64,000 nt of DNA from Cricetomys ansorgei (GCA_026225945.1 JAMJFZ010001133.1:19037001-19101000); one strand, 5' to 3'. Positions 47,523-59,961 are shown, counted from the stretch's first letter. Notes: generated by a model from the sequence alone, not told the origin. Made by a program: numbers and translations.

Positions 47523-49127
47523 GAGTTGTTGGTAGTTCCACCTTGTATTTAGTACATAGCTAGCAGCTGTCTTTCATAATTAGGATGAATAGATGTAGAT
47601 TTTTATATTTTAAATTGGTTGATGCTCATTGCATTTTATTTTTCCTAAGAATCGTGGAGTTATGACCTCTCACTTCACTGCTTGGTGGAAAATAGACATG
47701 AGTGGTAGAGCTGAACAGCCAGAGTCACGTTCTTCTTTGAGCAACCTGCCTGTTTGTTTCAAACCCCAACTTTCATGATAAACCAAGTTTTAAAATAATA
47801 GTGATCTTAATCTTGGAGCAGTAGAATGTATCAACCAACAGAGAGCATGGGAGCCGTTATGAACCTTGAGCTAGTCTCAAAGGGAGTTAACTAAGAAACT
47901 GCAGATGTATCTTGGCAGTTGTGTTTTCATAATGCTCCTTTGTGGTTAAATGGCCTTGAGGCTGCTGGTAGATTGGTTGTTCCCACTGTGATAGATAGGT
48001 TGTTCTCAGTATATCAGACGCTAAGGTGACAGGGCATTTTCCCACACACGCACTAATGAAGGGCGTGCATCCTCAGAAGCTCTTGGCTTCATTATCTCAA
48101 ACCTTTCTTTGAGGTTTTGATTTCCTCTCCCATGATTTGGAAAGAGAAAAGGGTTTCTTTACTCTATGAATATGCCACCTACCTCGTAAATACCCATAGA
48201 AACTTGTCTAAGGCACCACTGCAGTGGTGCTACTTCACCTTTGAGACTCCCGCTCTCGCCTCTCTTTGGAGTGCTTGCTTTGCTGAGTCAGCTTCTTTGG
48301 AACTGAGTTTTCTGCCTCTAAGAAGAATAGAGAGATCTCACCCCCACCCTCAACAAACAAAAAAGTAAAGCAAAATAAGTCATTAGGTTTGGATTTGGGG
48401 ATTTTTTTTCCCTTGTATACAAGAGGGAAATAAATTAGTGCTAAAATTTAGAGTCACCGCTCCATTTATCTGGTTTAAAATCTCGTATCCTTTGAACTGA
48501 ATTTTTGGTTTCCGTGATGGAACTAGATTCCAATTTTTGACTTTCCTGTTGTTTGTATAAGTAATTTCATTTCATTTTTCTATGAGATAATTTGAGAGAA
48601 TGGTACAGATCTTATGTCAAACTAACATGACTTTATAATGCTTTGGCCATAAGAATTCAAAGAACCCCTGTTTAATATCTGCATTTTCTGTATGGTGCTG
48701 TTGTAAAAGAATGACACTGTTACTCTAAGCAGGAAATGTGAGTGGAGAAAGTTGTGAAAATTGCTTCTCCTCCCTGCTGCTCAGTGGGCACAAGTGTGGT
48801 AAAGGAAGAGATGAAGTGTCAACAATGTTTAAGGACTGTTAAGTAATCTTGGTGGTTTAATGAAGTAATGTATTTTCAAAGAATTTTATAAACTGAAGCA
48901 TTTTGTAAATGAAGGGATTTCTGGTTGAACTGTCTTATTTATTCATAAGCAAAGGGAAGCCAGAGTGACAGTAAGTGACCACTTAGAATGTTAAAAGTAT
49001 TTCTCATCTACATAAGCCTGTCTACTCAACATGAGCCAGTAGAGTGGGTATGAAAATGTTTGTCTTCACAATGGTGTATCATCGGCAGTGAGAAGTGAAT
49101 GAGCAATATTTTTTTTTTAACCTACAG

Positions 49128-49223
49128 ATTCCTGCAAGCTGGACAAATCCTTCTGGAAAATATCATATTGGCATTAAAAATGGCTATGACTTCTATCCAA
49201 AGGCTCTCAAGGAAAGGATACAG
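49128..49223 (+). CDS. TPP2: TPP2 exon 3, residues 99-130
   Basis: Encodes [20 protein letters not shown] through ...ALKERIQ, still in the Asp-His insert. Acceptor has a T-rich tract and cctacag|ATT. Donor CAG|GTAATG. 96 nt, phase 0. Confidence 0.97.
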
Positions 49224-50866
49224 GTAATGAGAAACCCAATGTCAGTTGCTTGTAAATATATATGCTTAGATTGGATTCCTACTTGAAGAAAAAGGATTTT
49301 CTTTGGTCTTGTTATTGTAAACTCTCCATGATGTCTTAAATCTTAGAGGGACTTGGACATTGAAAGACCATTCAAGGGTAGTATGTGTGTGTGTGTGTTT
49401 ACTTAAAATGATTGTTCTTAGTCTTAGGTGCATAGTCTAGTTTAAGGAAGATTAAAACAAAGCTAAACTAAAGCTCAGGCTTTTGTGTGTGTTTCTTTTC
49501 TTTTTTTCTTTTTTCTTTTTTTTTTGGTAGATGATATAAATTGAGTGTTCATTAGATTTTTTTGAAGGATGCTCTTAAAGTATAGACCTTTTTATTTTTG
49601 TTCTTGTGTTTCCTATGAAAATTTTCCTTGTTTATCTAAAGCTATTAAAGTATGTGTATAAGAAACAGAAGTCTAGAACTGGAGAGATAGCTTACCACTT
49701 TAGAGGACTTCTACTGTCTTTGCATCGAACCCAGGTTCAGTTGCTAACACCCACATCAGATGACACATGTAACTCCATATGACCTGTAACTCCAGTTCCA
49801 GGGAACCTGATGCCCTCTTCTGGCTTCTGTGTGCACCAGCATGCACATAGTGCATATAAATTCACACCGACACATATACACGCACATAAATAAGATACAG
49901 CATGTCTGTAGTAAGAGAAAGGAGAGGTAAGTGTGATTAGGAATCTGCTTTAAAGAGTTTCTGTCCAATGGAACTTTCTGTGATGCTACAAATGTTTGAA
50001 GTGTTTAATATCTACTCTATTAAGGAACCGCTTTGGGTGCCATTTCAGAACACTGATATGACACTAGTGACTGATGTGAGTCCAGTATGTCATCTATAAA
50101 ACATGATGTAGTTCTTAACAGTAATCCTGATAGCTGTGTGGGTCCTGTCATCTAATCACAGTGTATTTTTCCTTTGAGATCCATGAACCAGAACATACTT
50201 AATGCAGTAGCTTTGATTGAATATAAACACACAGATGTCATAACGTTTTTTAATTCAGTGTATTATATTCAGTCAGTTTTATATATAAGGAACAAATTGA
50301 CATGCAAATGTAGGTCATGTAGTTGAAGTAGACTCTTCCTAGAGAGTCCGGTTTATTAGTTTACCAATTCCTTTGATAGCAGAGTTTTGTTAGGAGATAC
50401 TACTGTATGATGAAGAAACGGGAGATAAAGGTTAAGGCCAGTTTTAGAAGCGTGGAGCTTTTTCCAGTGAAAGAAGATGAGGCACCTGGACAGGAATGAT
50501 CGAGGCGTCTGCCCTTCCCAGTGAGCTGCAGTCTTTCTTCAGTCATCACCTTGTACTTGCCTGTCTGCCTTTGCCAGTTTTGTAGGGTCAAGGAACCATA
50601 TTTTCTACTTTAAATGAAAGGGAAATCAGTCTGTTTCCTGGTACGATACATTACATTTTGGAAAAGGGTGGGTATAAATTGAACAACAACATAAAAATAT
50701 TTCGGTGTGACTTGGTAAATTTGTTCCCCTAACCAATGTAATTGATCCATTGTTTTATTACCTTCACGAGAAATGGTTTGTAAGCTAGTAAGACATATAT
50801 ATAACCATGTGGGCTCCCTGACTATGTCGTCAGCCTGATTGTGAGGTGAGTCTTTTGTCTTTGCAG
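49224..50866 (+). other. TPP2: TPP2 intron 3
   Basis: About 1.6 kb with a short (GT)n at 49384-49399, a T-rich run near 49500-49526 and one B2-type SINE. The minus frame at 50400-50591 has no support as a gene. Confidence 0.85.
49677..49900 (+). repeat. B2/B3-type SINE
   Basis: actggagagatagcttacca head, gtaactccagttccagggaa, cacacataaataaga-like 3' end. Intron 3. Confidence 0.8.
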
Positions 50867-50971
50867 AAAGAACGGAAGGAAAAAATCTGGGATCCGATTC
50901 ACAGAGTTGCCCTTGCAGAAGCTTGTAGAAAACAAGAAGAATTTGACATTGCCAACAACGGCTCTTCTCAA
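50867..50971 (+). CDS. TPP2: TPP2 exon 4, residues 131-165
   Basis: Encodes [20 protein letters not shown] through ...NNGSSQ, a charged helical part of the insert. Acceptor tttgcag|AAA. Donor CAA|GTTGGT, lacking both the usual exon-terminal G and a purine at +3. The next exon joins perfectly in phase, which supports the junction. 105 nt. Confidence 0.96.
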
Positions 50972-51239
50972 GTTGGTGCTACTCACTTTTATTTACACAT
51001 TTCACAGAATAATATTAGTATTCTAAAGGACTCAGTAGACTGATTTTCCTAGGTTTCATCCCTTGACAATTTTTCCCTCTTCCGTGGGTTAAAGTTAGCA
51101 GTTCTGACTTCATTATTTACACCATTATACCTCAAAGTTTACACAGGTATTTATGAATTTTTAAAATGAAAGCCGTGAAGTCTTTCTTACCATCTGCACA
51201 TGGAAAATTCCTCTCTGCCTCTTCCTAGCCACTGTCCCA

Positions 51240-51500
51240 TTTGCCTTCCCTCAAATAGTCATCATCTTGTCTTCTAATACTACAGAAACTTTGAAGTTTG
51301 TGACATGGAACCGTACAGTACGCTGAGCTTTTATGCAGTTTCTTTTGCCGAGAACATTAGGATATCTTCCATGTCCTGGATATTGCAGTTCATTTTACTT
51401 CTTCTACACTAGTCTGTTTTTATGGGTATACTACAGTTTATTCATTTTACAAATTGGTCTTTACCTTGGTCTTTATTTTGACCGTAAAAAATAATGTTAT
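51240..51500 (-). mobile_element. Old mammalian L1 fragment, antisense
   Basis: catggaaccgtacagtacgc, cagtttcttttgccgagaac and gggtatactacagtttattc follow antisense ORF2 text. It seems to continue at 51715-51800 after a SINE insertion. Intron 4. Confidence 0.6.
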
Positions 51501-51502
51501 TT

Positions 51503-51700
51503 TAGGAGCTCAAGAGATGGCTCAGCAGTTAAGAACATTTTCTGCTTTCAAGGAGGACCCAGAGTTAGTCTGTCACTCACCTAGTTCCAAGAGATTCAGT
51601 GCATTCTGGCCTCTGCAGGCATCAGGCATGTAGGTGGTACACCTACATACATGTATACAAAACACTCATACACATAAAATCCACATAAGTCTTTTAAAAA
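51503..51700 (+). repeat. B2/B3-type SINE
   Basis: agctcaagagatggctcagc head, ggcctctgcaggcatcaggc body, acacataaaatcc end. Splits the L1 fragment in intron 4. Confidence 0.75.
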
Positions 51701-51811
51701 AAGAAAAATATCATTTTAAATATAGTTGAGTATAACTATTCAGAGATCATCATGATTATGCCAGTTTATATTCCTACCAGAGGCATATAAGCATACCCAT
51801 TAGTTTTTAAA

Positions 51812-52035
51812 ATCATTTTATTTTTGTTTTATGTGTATGACTGTTTGCCTACACTACGTGTACCCCCTGTACATGGTGCCCACAGAGACCAGAAAAGGGC
51901 AGTGAATCTTCTGGAACTGGAGTTACACAGTTATGAACCATCATGTGGATGCTGGGAAGTAAATCTAGGTCTTCTGCAAGAGTAGCAAGTTCTTCTACCC
52001 ACTGATCCACCACCTCTACAACCCCCCCCCCCCCA
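51812..52035 (-). repeat. B3 SINE, antisense
   Basis: gcccacagagaccagaaaag, ggaactggagttacacagtt, gatgctgggaagtaaatcta; ends on a C-run. Intron 4. Confidence 0.8.
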
Positions 52036-52739
52036 TTTTTTAGTCAGTTTATAAACGAAAATGATGTCTTTGTGGAGTATTTTGTTTTAATGCTTTTTCT
52101 TTAAAAAGAAAAACCGAAGTATGTTTATTCATCAACAATGATACAATTTACAATTACAACATTAAAAAAGAAAACAAGTTTCTCAGTGTTTTCAGTTTTC
52201 TGGGTGTTACTGTGACATTCAAGGGCAACATTCCCAGGTTATTTTCATAGTTTTCAAAATTACAATAAACAATTCTAGCAGTTATCATACTATAATTTGA
52301 ATAGCTACAATTCTTGTTTAAAGAGTAAAATACAGTTAATTTTAGTAATACTTCCAAAGAACTACACCCTGTGGAAATAGATGTCCATTGAAAACATAGT
52401 TTAAAATTCAAGTCTCCAAGTAAGGTAACAGCTCGTCATGAAATCAGAGGTAGATGCTGTGGATTCAGAGACTTACCTTGCATCGATGTGTTGTACCTTC
52501 AAAGGATTCCTGTGAAATGCACTATATTTGTTAACTCAATAGTAGTAAGCATTTTGTCTTTGTTTATGAAAATAATGTGCTAACTTCATCAACTTTGGAC
52601 AACCCAGGTGTGTTAATAAGTAACAAATAAAAAGCTTTCTATTATGACATCCCAGGAACAGTTCACAACTTGGTGTTTATCCTTTTGAATTGTTCTTTCG
52701 TTATGAATATACACCTTTTATAAATCAAAACTAGAATTA

Positions 52740-52830
52740 TAGACTGAGGGTATAACTCAGTGGTAGAGCACTTCCCTTACATACTTGAGTCCCTAGATTT
52801 GGTCCCCAATCCTACAAAAAATTTCGTTTT
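52740..52830 (+). repeat. Old ID element
   Basis: gggtataactcagtggtaga and gatttggtccccaatcctac with an A-rich end: tRNA-Ala/BC1-type SINE. Intron 4. Confidence 0.75.
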
Positions 52831-52948
52831 TATTTTTCCAAAGCGAAGTGACTCCTTTCAATTTGTTCAACACTGTCTTTGGTCATATGGTACTACAATT
52901 TTCAGATGCACAAAAATGTTTTAATTTAATTTGTTTTCTGGTTAATAG

Positions 52949-53073
52949 GCCAACAAACTAATCAAGGAAGAGTTGCAAAGTCAAGTGGAATTACTTAATT
53001 CTTTTGAGAAAAAGTATAGTGATCCAGGCCCTGTATATGACTGCTTAGTATGGCATGATGGTGAGACCTGGAG
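52949..53073 (+). CDS. TPP2: TPP2 exon 5, residues 166-206 plus split Arg207
   Basis: Encodes [20 protein letters not shown] through ...WHDGETW, then two bases of an Arg codon completed by exon 6. Acceptor ttaatag|GCC. Donor AG|GTAATC. 125 nt; leaves phase 2. Confidence 0.97.
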
Positions 53074-53539
53074 GTAATCTCAAGTATTTTGTAGATCTTT
53101 TTCATTAAAAAGTGTTTTTATCTATCCCGAAGAGCTTTAAACCCTCAGAGTTGTACAATGTTCTGGTTTTATATAACTGTATCACTTAGCAACACTATGT
53201 GAGAGCCAAATCACATCGTGATTTTCATAGTGTGGACAAGCCTTTTGAACTCAGTATTTTTCACATTAAACATGACATTTATTTTTTAAAACTTACTTCA
53301 TTAACACATTTTGGCAGGTTGATCACTGAGGTATATGGAGATGCTCCTTGTTAAAGCTGGACAATTTGGAAAGTAACCACAAGTATTTATTGCAGAGCAT
53401 TTACTAAAAACGTGTTGGTTGTGAAAAGAAGAAGACTTGGGCATAGATGTTTTAAATAGAGATAGAATAGCTAAGTTAACTTGGCACTATACCACGATAA
53501 TTAAGTATTCCACGCTCAGTTAGGTATAATGATGAATAT

Positions 53540-53630
53540 GTACAGTCTCAGTACGTGGTAGGCTGAGACAGGAGGATTGCCACAAGGTCAAGGCCAGCAT
53601 GGGCTGCTTTGTGACTGTCAGACACTCACA
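53540..53630 (+). repeat. B1-related fragment
   Basis: gtaggctgagacaggaggat and aaggtcaaggccagcatggg. Intron 5. Confidence 0.6.
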
Positions 53631-53849
53631 CACACATACAAATACACAAACACACAAAGAAATTGATCTTTACATAACATGTATTCCATTTGTGACTTTT
53701 TAATTAGATGTATTTAAACAGACTGTCTATCTGCTAATGTGTTTAAAATGTGTATCTTTTAGAATTTAACAGTAATAAAATGGGTAAACAGCAGTTAGGA
53801 AGAGAACCATGAAATTAGGTAAAAGTTTTGTTTTGTTAAAAAAAAATTA

Positions 53850-54010
53850 CGAGCTGGGTAGTGGTGGTGCACATCTTTAATCCCAGCACTTGAGAGGCAG
53901 AGGCAGGCTGATCTCTGTGAGTTTGAGGCCAGCCTGGTCTACAGCGTGAGTTCTAGGAAGCCAGAGTTACAACAGAGAAACCCTGTCTTGAAAAAAACAA
54001 AACAAATAAA
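53850..54010 (+). repeat. Full-length B1 SINE
   Basis: gagctgggtagtggtggtgc, tttaatcccagcacttgaga, gaggccagcctggtctacag, gagaaaccctgtcttgaaaa. Sense, well preserved. Intron 5. Confidence 0.95.
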
Positions 54011-54441
54011 AATGTTTTCCTAAAGCTCTGTGTGGCTAAAGTTTTAAGTTTCTAGTCATGTGGCGTCAGGAAGCTGTAAAGGCTGCTGGATTCACAGCGC
54101 CATTAGTGAAAAATGGCAGCAGGAAGTAAGGGCTGCCGTTTTGAACCATCTTAAACTAGTCTACACTTCAACCCAAGCTTCAGTTTTAATTTCTCACCTG
54201 CCCAGATGATTTTCTCTACCATCTGTGACCATCAGTGTCCTTGTGTGTGATTTTAGCACTGGCTTCTAGGAAGCCTCTGACTGAAGCCTTACTGCTTACT
54301 CTGAAACAAAAGAATCTAGTTATTGAATTTGAGTAGTGGGAAAAGTGAGCAGTAAGAGGTGAACTGAGAAACTGTATTGTGTCAACTTTAGAAAGAAGGG
54401 CGGGAGGGTACATTTTAATGCCTGTTTCTCCTTCTCAACAG

Positions 54442-54605
54442 AGCCTGTATTGATTCGAATGAAAATGGGGACTTGGGTAAATCTACTGTATTGAGAAACT
54501 ACAGAGAGGCCCAAGAATATGGCTCTTTTGGCACAGCTGAGATGTTGAATTACTCTGTTAATATTTACGATGATGGAAACCTGCTCTCCATTGTGACCAG
54601 TGGAG
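54442..54605 (+). CDS. TPP2: TPP2 exon 6, residues 208-261 with split codons at both ends
   Basis: Completes Arg207, then [20 protein letters not shown] through ...LLSIVTSG plus the first base of Gly262. It ends the Asp-His insert and leads into the His motif. Acceptor caacag|A. Donor G|GTATAT. 164 nt. Confidence 0.97.
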
Positions 54606-56287
54606 GTATATGTTTCAGATTTACTAGTGAGAGATAGGCATGCAGTGGCTGAATGATAAATTTCTGCATCCCAGAGTAAGGCTATAGTGAACTCATTTTA
54701 GAAATTTGTATTGAAGCCTAGAGACTTTGATGTGATTTTTTCTCTTAAAAGTTAATCTGTGTAAAAGTAGTTCATGAATAAAAGCAAAATCTGAACATCA
54801 GAAAATCCACTACTAAATATGAAGTGATTTTACTTGCAAATATTAACTCTTGATAATGCTTGAGAAATTCACCCGTAATAAGTACAGAGACTTAAGTAAA
54901 AAGATTCTCACTATAGTATTCTGTGCAAGTTCTAAAAAGTTGGCTATTAGACAGTACACTACTAGATAACTATCCAAGGTAGATTTTAAATACTGTGTTA
55001 TGATGTAAGTAATACATAATCGAAAGTAATATGTACAATTGTCAAATACATGAATTTTAGTGAAACTATATATATCATAAAACACTTGTATAAAGTGGAA
55101 GAGCATGCCGAATAATATTGTGCATTGTGGGTAAACTCTGGTGTTTTTATGCTGAGAATATAAAAGAAAGTGGAGAGACCATGCTGCCTTTGGGGTTGGG
55201 CCAGTGAGGGGACAGGAGAATGCAGTAAAGTGTGGCTGTGTTGAGAAAGACCAGAGAAGTGGGGGCTCAAAAGAGGATAATGAGGACTGAATGTAATCGA
55301 AGTACAATAAACATAAAAATGTCTTAATGAAATCCATTATTTTGTGTACTGACATAAGAAGAACTAGTAACCTTAACCTCTTTCTCCCAAGTTAACTACT
55401 ATCTTGATTTTTATTATTACATTCCTTTGATTACTTTGGACCATATGGTGGTGTTGAGTCATAAGTGATAAAATAGTCTCAATTTCTACATGGTTCATCT
55501 TTTTTCCAGTTATATAAATAGGATTAACTCAGTTTTTGTATGAGACTTTAATTCAACCTTACTTTTTGAATTTCACTTCAATGCATATTGTTAGTTCATA
55601 TTAGTTATATGTTAGTTCTATGGATTGATATATTAAATACCTGTTTACTTAGAGTGAATCCTAAGTTATTTGGAATTTTGAATTGTATAAATAATACAAC
55701 CATGGCGTTTTTGTGAATATCTTGGTAAACATGTATGCACATGTCTGTTGGGTACTGGGGCAAAGAAGAGATTGTTAAATTGAGAAGTATGCCTGTGCTC
55801 AAATTTCTTAAACATGAATAGTGTATGATGCATTCTAAACTATTACCAACCTTCAACATCTTAGCTATGTTGGAAAGTAAATAGAGATATTTCATTGTGC
55901 AATAATTTGTAATTCGAAGATGACTAGTGAAGTAAAACGTGTGCATATATGTATGTCTTGGGAACATCATTTTTGTGAAATGCTTTTTCAAATTGTTCAC
56001 CCATTTGCTTGGTGGGCCAGGTGTCTCCATTCCTTTCTCTACTTTCTTTGTTGGGAAGATATTTATGTACTTTGGATACAGATTACTTGTGAGTTTTATG
56101 TATTATTGCAGATATTGGCTGTCTCCGTGGCTTACATGTTTTTACTTAAGACAGTAGGATCCAGGATAGAGAAGCAGTATTTGTACTTGAAGTTTATTTT
56201 GTGTGATACATGCTGAAATGGTTGAGATTTTCATATGCAATGACATTTTTGGCATCTTTTGCACATGCACCCTATTTCTGTCTGTAG
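54606..56287 (+). other. TPP2: TPP2 intron 6
   Basis: About 1.7 kb, AT-rich, with an old antisense L1 occupying its 3' part. The 170-residue minus frame at 54843-55355 shows no domain and I regard it as chance. Confidence 0.8.
55690..56200 (-). mobile_element. Old mammalian L1 ORF2 fragment, antisense
   Basis: tttttcaaattgttcaccca, tatttatgtactttggatac and tattattgcagatattggct match antisense ORF2 text in order. It lies just upstream of exon 7. Confidence 0.55.
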
Positions 56288-56442
56288 GAGCTCATGGAAC
56301 CCATGTAGCGAGTATAGCTGCTGGACATTTCCCAGAAGAACCTGAACGGAACGGAGTCGCTCCTGGTGCTCAAATTCTATCCATTAAGATCGGTGATACA
56401 AGGCTAAGCACCATGGAAACAGGCACAGGCCTCATCAGAGCT
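56288..56442 (+). CDS. TPP2: TPP2 exon 7, residues 262 (split) to 313
   Basis: Encodes (G)[20 protein letters not shown] and on to ...[13 protein letters not shown] is the subtilisin histidine motif; the catalytic residue is His264, second of the triad. [16 protein letters not shown] follows as in the family. Acceptor ctgtag|GA. Donor GCT|GTGAGT. 155 nt, leaves phase 0. Confidence 0.98.
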
Positions 56443-57070
56443 GTGAGTGGGAGTTATTGATGGAGATTAATGACTTAGAAACTTACATAATATTTATAAA
56501 GTGTTCCTGGTGTAATCAAGAGTATTTTAAACAGTATTTTGATGTATAGAACAATGTTCATAGAAGCAAACCAATGCTGATTAATTCCTCATAAAATTTT
56601 TTAAGTTAAAAACTACCAGAAAAAGTTTCTTGGCTTAAAGTCTTTGTAGAAAAAAAAAAAATTATACTCATTATAGTAAATCTCTTAGCAAACTTTTCAA
56701 GATACTTTTTCAAAATATATAACTTGTTCCATCACTCTAAAAGGAATTTAAAACTTTGAATAAATTTAATATTCTCTATATTTCACTTTGTCATGTAACT
56801 TAAGTGCCTTTAAAATCTAGTCAGAATCATTGTATTGCCTCTCCCCCTTACCTTTTGTGGTTCCCACATCCTAAAGAGAATAGCTTTACTTTTAAATTGA
56901 AGATTTACTGAATTCCTTCCACTGCTATTGGCTTTAATCACAGTATGCCCAGAAATACCTTATAAATTAGGATATGATTAGTCTAAACACTGTAGCATTA
57001 TAAACCTTATTTACTGGCTAGTCTGTTTCTACAAATTACTTCCTAAACCAGATTCTTTATCTTTTAATAG
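56443..57070 (+). other. TPP2: TPP2 intron 7
   Basis: About 0.63 kb, AT-rich, no repeat or regulatory site recognised. Confidence 0.9.
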
Positions 57071-57147
57071 ATGATAGAAGTTATAAATCATAAGTGTGAC
57101 CTTGTCAACTATAGCTATGGAGAAGCAACTCACTGGCCAAATTCTGG
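57071..57147 (+). CDS. TPP2: TPP2 exon 8, residues 314-338 plus split Gly339
   Basis: Encodes MIEVINHKCDLVNYSYGEAT then HWPNS and two bases of Gly339. This is the core subtilisin fold between His and Asn. Acceptor taatag|ATG. Donor GG|GTAAGT, the best donor in the window. 77 nt. Confidence 0.97.
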
Positions 57148-57679
57148 GTAAGTATTTTTGCTACAATTGTCCTATCATAGAACCTACCTAATGAAGGAGC
57201 ATCAAAAGATTTAAATAGTGAATTAAAATTACAGTAGAAATATAACCCCAGTGGGCAGATGATTGTATTTTCTAAGTCAGACCCTCATTCCCATGTCACC
57301 TTTGTTGCTAATTTCAATCACCGTATCTTGCCAGACCGTTCTAAGCACTGGTGGCTGGGTTTGCTCCTCCATAATGTGCTTCTGAGATTCATATCCTGCC
57401 AAGCCCTTTGGCACTGGTCACTGCTTCCACATTTTCCTTTCCAGCCAGTTTGGATTTGTCGGGCCACCCATTACCAAAATAGCTCATTCATAGATATCCT
57501 AGGACTTCTCAGTGGTACTTACCTGACAGATGCCCAGATATCTCAGACCTTGCTGTTCCCTTCAGTGACTGTTGACCTTATCTGCAAACCTTACTGTTGT
57601 TAAGCTGCTTTGTCTCCTCAGTCTGTGTGACTTTCTCTCCTGCATCGCCTTCTTCCTTGTCATGTTGTATGACAAAACT

Positions 57680-58330
57680 TTTCCAGGGGAGACACAACAC
57701 ACATGTCTATTCCCCAGATAGGATGTTCACAACAGACCAAAGTACAGATACCACCAAAGTCCAGCTTGGTGAACCAATGAGTTTTATTGGCATTAGTTAC
57801 AGGAGTGTGGGTGAGATACTGCTTACAGGAGCAGAAATGACTCCAGGACAACTGTGTCACCAAAACCCACTCCAACATGGGTGACAGCTCACAGCAGCTG
57901 GGAACCTGGAGCACACTGCATAGCTTGCAGGAAGCTCAGCAGCTATCCTTTCCGGATACCTCAGTTGGTCTAAATCTCTTCCAGGAAGATCAGCTGGTTA
58001 CTGCTTCTCGGCAACTTAGTTTGAGAGTCTTCATTGTAGCGTGGCTTCACTCCTCTGAAAGGGACTCTCAGCTTTTACTGCTTACTCTGACAGCGAGGGG
58101 CCTAGTGAATCTGGTCAGTTTCAGGGATTTGTTGAAGCCATTTTGTGTTGTTTATCTTCCTGCTTAAGGAGCTTCATTGCAGCATAAACTATCCAATCAG
58201 AGGAAACCGTTACACAGCGTGTGCCATTCATATCTTTTCCTCCAAATACAATGTTAGCCTTAACTTCCTTTATCTTACCGCCTTTCCTTTGTATTAACAC
58301 GTATCTGAAATACTTTAACATTTACTTAGC
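57680..58330. repeat. Rodent medium-copy repeat, family unnamed
   Basis: A block with phrases ccaatgagttttattggcat, ggagcagaaatgactccagg and gggtgacagctcacagcagc reads like a known rodent interspersed repeat. I cannot name it with certainty. Orientation undetermined. Confidence 0.4.
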
Positions 58331-58689
58331 GATCACGTCTCCCTCACTCCCATCACCAAAGCATTAATACATGCCGGTTATCTGGTATCTGACACTTTAA
58401 GGTCGGGTCTAAAGGGGAGCTTTAACAGTCTAGAGGCTGTGGTTTACTGTTCCCAGATGGCTCACCTTTTGCAGGTTATTGGGTTTCTTGTGAAATAATT
58501 CTATTGCCTTTGTCATGTGTCCCTGTCACTTTTAGCCATTTCCTCCTATAGTGCAGTCTTGCCTCTTCTATTTCATTATCTTTTTCATCTGCATGATCTT
58601 CTTTCTCCTCTGCCAGCTATGCTTGAAAAATTCTCATTCTCCCCGCTACCTACTCTCTCAGAATTGAGAAAGAGCTATCAATCTGTCTG

Positions 58690-58830
58690 TCCTGTCCATG
58701 TCCAGGCCGGGTGAGGGTTTCTGTGTGTGTGTGTTGGGTGTCCTTGGAGGTCAGGTCAGTAGATCCCCTGGAGCTGGAGTCACGGGCAGTTGTGAGCAGT
58801 GTGTTAGTAATTGAACTTGGATCTCTTGTC
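58690..58830 (-). repeat. B3 SINE fragment, antisense
   Basis: ggtgtccttggaggtcaggt, tggagctggagtcacgggca, attgaacttggatctcttgt. Intron 8. Confidence 0.65.
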
Positions 58831-59099
58831 AGACATCATCCATTGGATTTTTCAGGACCCTTTGGTCCCGGACCTTTTATAATCATCTTCTTCTTTCCTC
58901 GCTCCCCCCGCCCCCCCATTAATCTAACTTCATCTCTCTTAACTAATGCAAGTAAAATTTCTTGTTTGTTATCAGTCTCTTAACTAGATTTCTTTGATTT
59001 TAAAATTCTAAGATTTTCTACTAGCTCTTCCCCACCTTCCCCCACTTAACTTTGTCACTAAAAATACTACCTTTTTTGTTTGTTTGTTTGTTTGTTTTA

Positions 59100-59265
59100 G
59101 TTTTTCAAGACAGGATTTCTCTGTTGTAAATCTGATCTGGCTGTCCTGAAACTCACTCTGTAGACCAGACTGACCTGGAAGTCTCACCTCTCTGCCCCTG
59201 CCCCTGTATCTCTCTGCCTCCTGAGTGCTGGCATTAAAGGGGTGTGCCACCACCACCTGGCTCTA
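59100..59265 (-). repeat. B1 SINE, antisense
   Basis: tcaagacaggatttctctgt, ggctgtcctgaaactcactc, gtgctggcattaaaggggtg, preceded by a (TTTG)n tail at 59078-59096. Intron 8. Confidence 0.92.
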
Positions 59266-59439
59266 GCTAGTTTTAAGTCAAATAATCCCTGGTCGAAATA
59301 CATGCAGGAGTTACTTTGGAGTTTATTTTGTTTTTATTTCCCCTCAATGTTACCACTTCATAAACCCTTTTAATGTTTTAGCGCTCTGTAGTGTTCTGTT
59401 TTGTTTTTTCCACATACAGTTGTGTTTTATTTGCTTGCG

Positions 59440-59575
59440 TTTTTTGAGACAGGGTCCCACTATATAGCCTTGGCTGGCCGGAGGTCTCTATGTAGACCAG
59501 ATTGCCCTCAGATTCATAGAGATGGTTGCCTGTCTCCCGAGGGCTGGAATTAAAGGCATGTACCACCAACTAGAC
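59440..59575 (-). repeat. B1 SINE, antisense (diverged)
   Basis: ttttttgagacagggtccca, gcctgtctcccgagggctgg, aattaaaggcatgtaccacc. Intron 8. Confidence 0.85.
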
Positions 59576-59833
59576 TTTATCTCATATTTTCTTGCATTTA
59601 ATATGACTTCCCAATTCCCTGAAGCTCAGCTGGGGTGTGTCAGTTGGAATGGTGTTATGTCCTACCAAGAACCTACCTGCGTTTGTGCAACCACATAACT
59701 GAGTCTGATACACACATTCTTACAAACTACTACTGTCAGTTATACAGTTTGGAATCACTGTGATTTGTTTGGTTATAAATTAAATATGAAACAGTTGTAA
59801 TTACTCAAAGGGATTCTTTTTTTTTCCCCCCAG

Positions 59834-59961
59834 GAGAATTTGTGAAGTAATTAATGAAGCAGTATGGAAACATAATATAATTTATGTTTCGAGTGCTGGA
59901 AATAATGGTCCATGCCTTTCTACAGTGGGTTGTCCAGGTGGAACAACGTCCAGTGTGATAG
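59834..59961 (+). CDS. TPP2: TPP2 exon 9, residues 339 (split) to 381
   Basis: Completes Gly339, then [20 protein letters not shown] and [10 protein letters not shown]... to ...TSSVI plus one base of Gly382. The SAGNNGP motif places the oxyanion-hole Asn at residue 362, as in the known enzyme. Acceptor ccccccag|G. Donor G|GTTGGT, atypical at +3. 128 nt. Confidence 0.97.

Larger units (their letters stand above)
42690..49127 (+). other. TPP2: TPP2 intron 2
   Basis: About 6.4 kb, AT-rich, with antisense B1 copies, a B4 element, an old L1 fragment and a possible DNA-transposon remnant near 45600-45790. No additional coding exon recognised. Confidence 0.85.
50972..52948 (+). other. TPP2: TPP2 intron 4
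   Basis: About 2 kb holding an old antisense L1, a B2/B3, an antisense B3 with a C14 run (about 52022-52035) and an old ID element. No exon recognised. Confidence 0.85.
53074..54441 (+). other. TPP2: TPP2 intron 5
   Basis: About 1.4 kb with a B1 fragment near 53540-53630, a CA-rich tract at 53622-53660 and a full B1. Confidence 0.85.
57148..59833 (+). other. TPP2: TPP2 intron 8
   Basis: About 2.7 kb, mostly repeats: an unnamed rodent repeat, an antisense B3, and two antisense B1s. Open frames such as 57259-57603 + and 57877-58167 + lie in repeat or unassigned DNA. Confidence 0.8.

Noticed and set aside
50972..51043. Read-through of exon 4 past the weak GTTGGT donor
   Set aside because: The frame ends in a stop at 51043 and the residues after GSSQ do not belong to TPP2, while exon 5 joins exactly in phase with the family sequence.
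54843..55355. 170-residue minus frame in TPP2 intron 6
   Set aside because: AT-rich, hydrophobic, featureless, antisense within an intron; no homology recognised.
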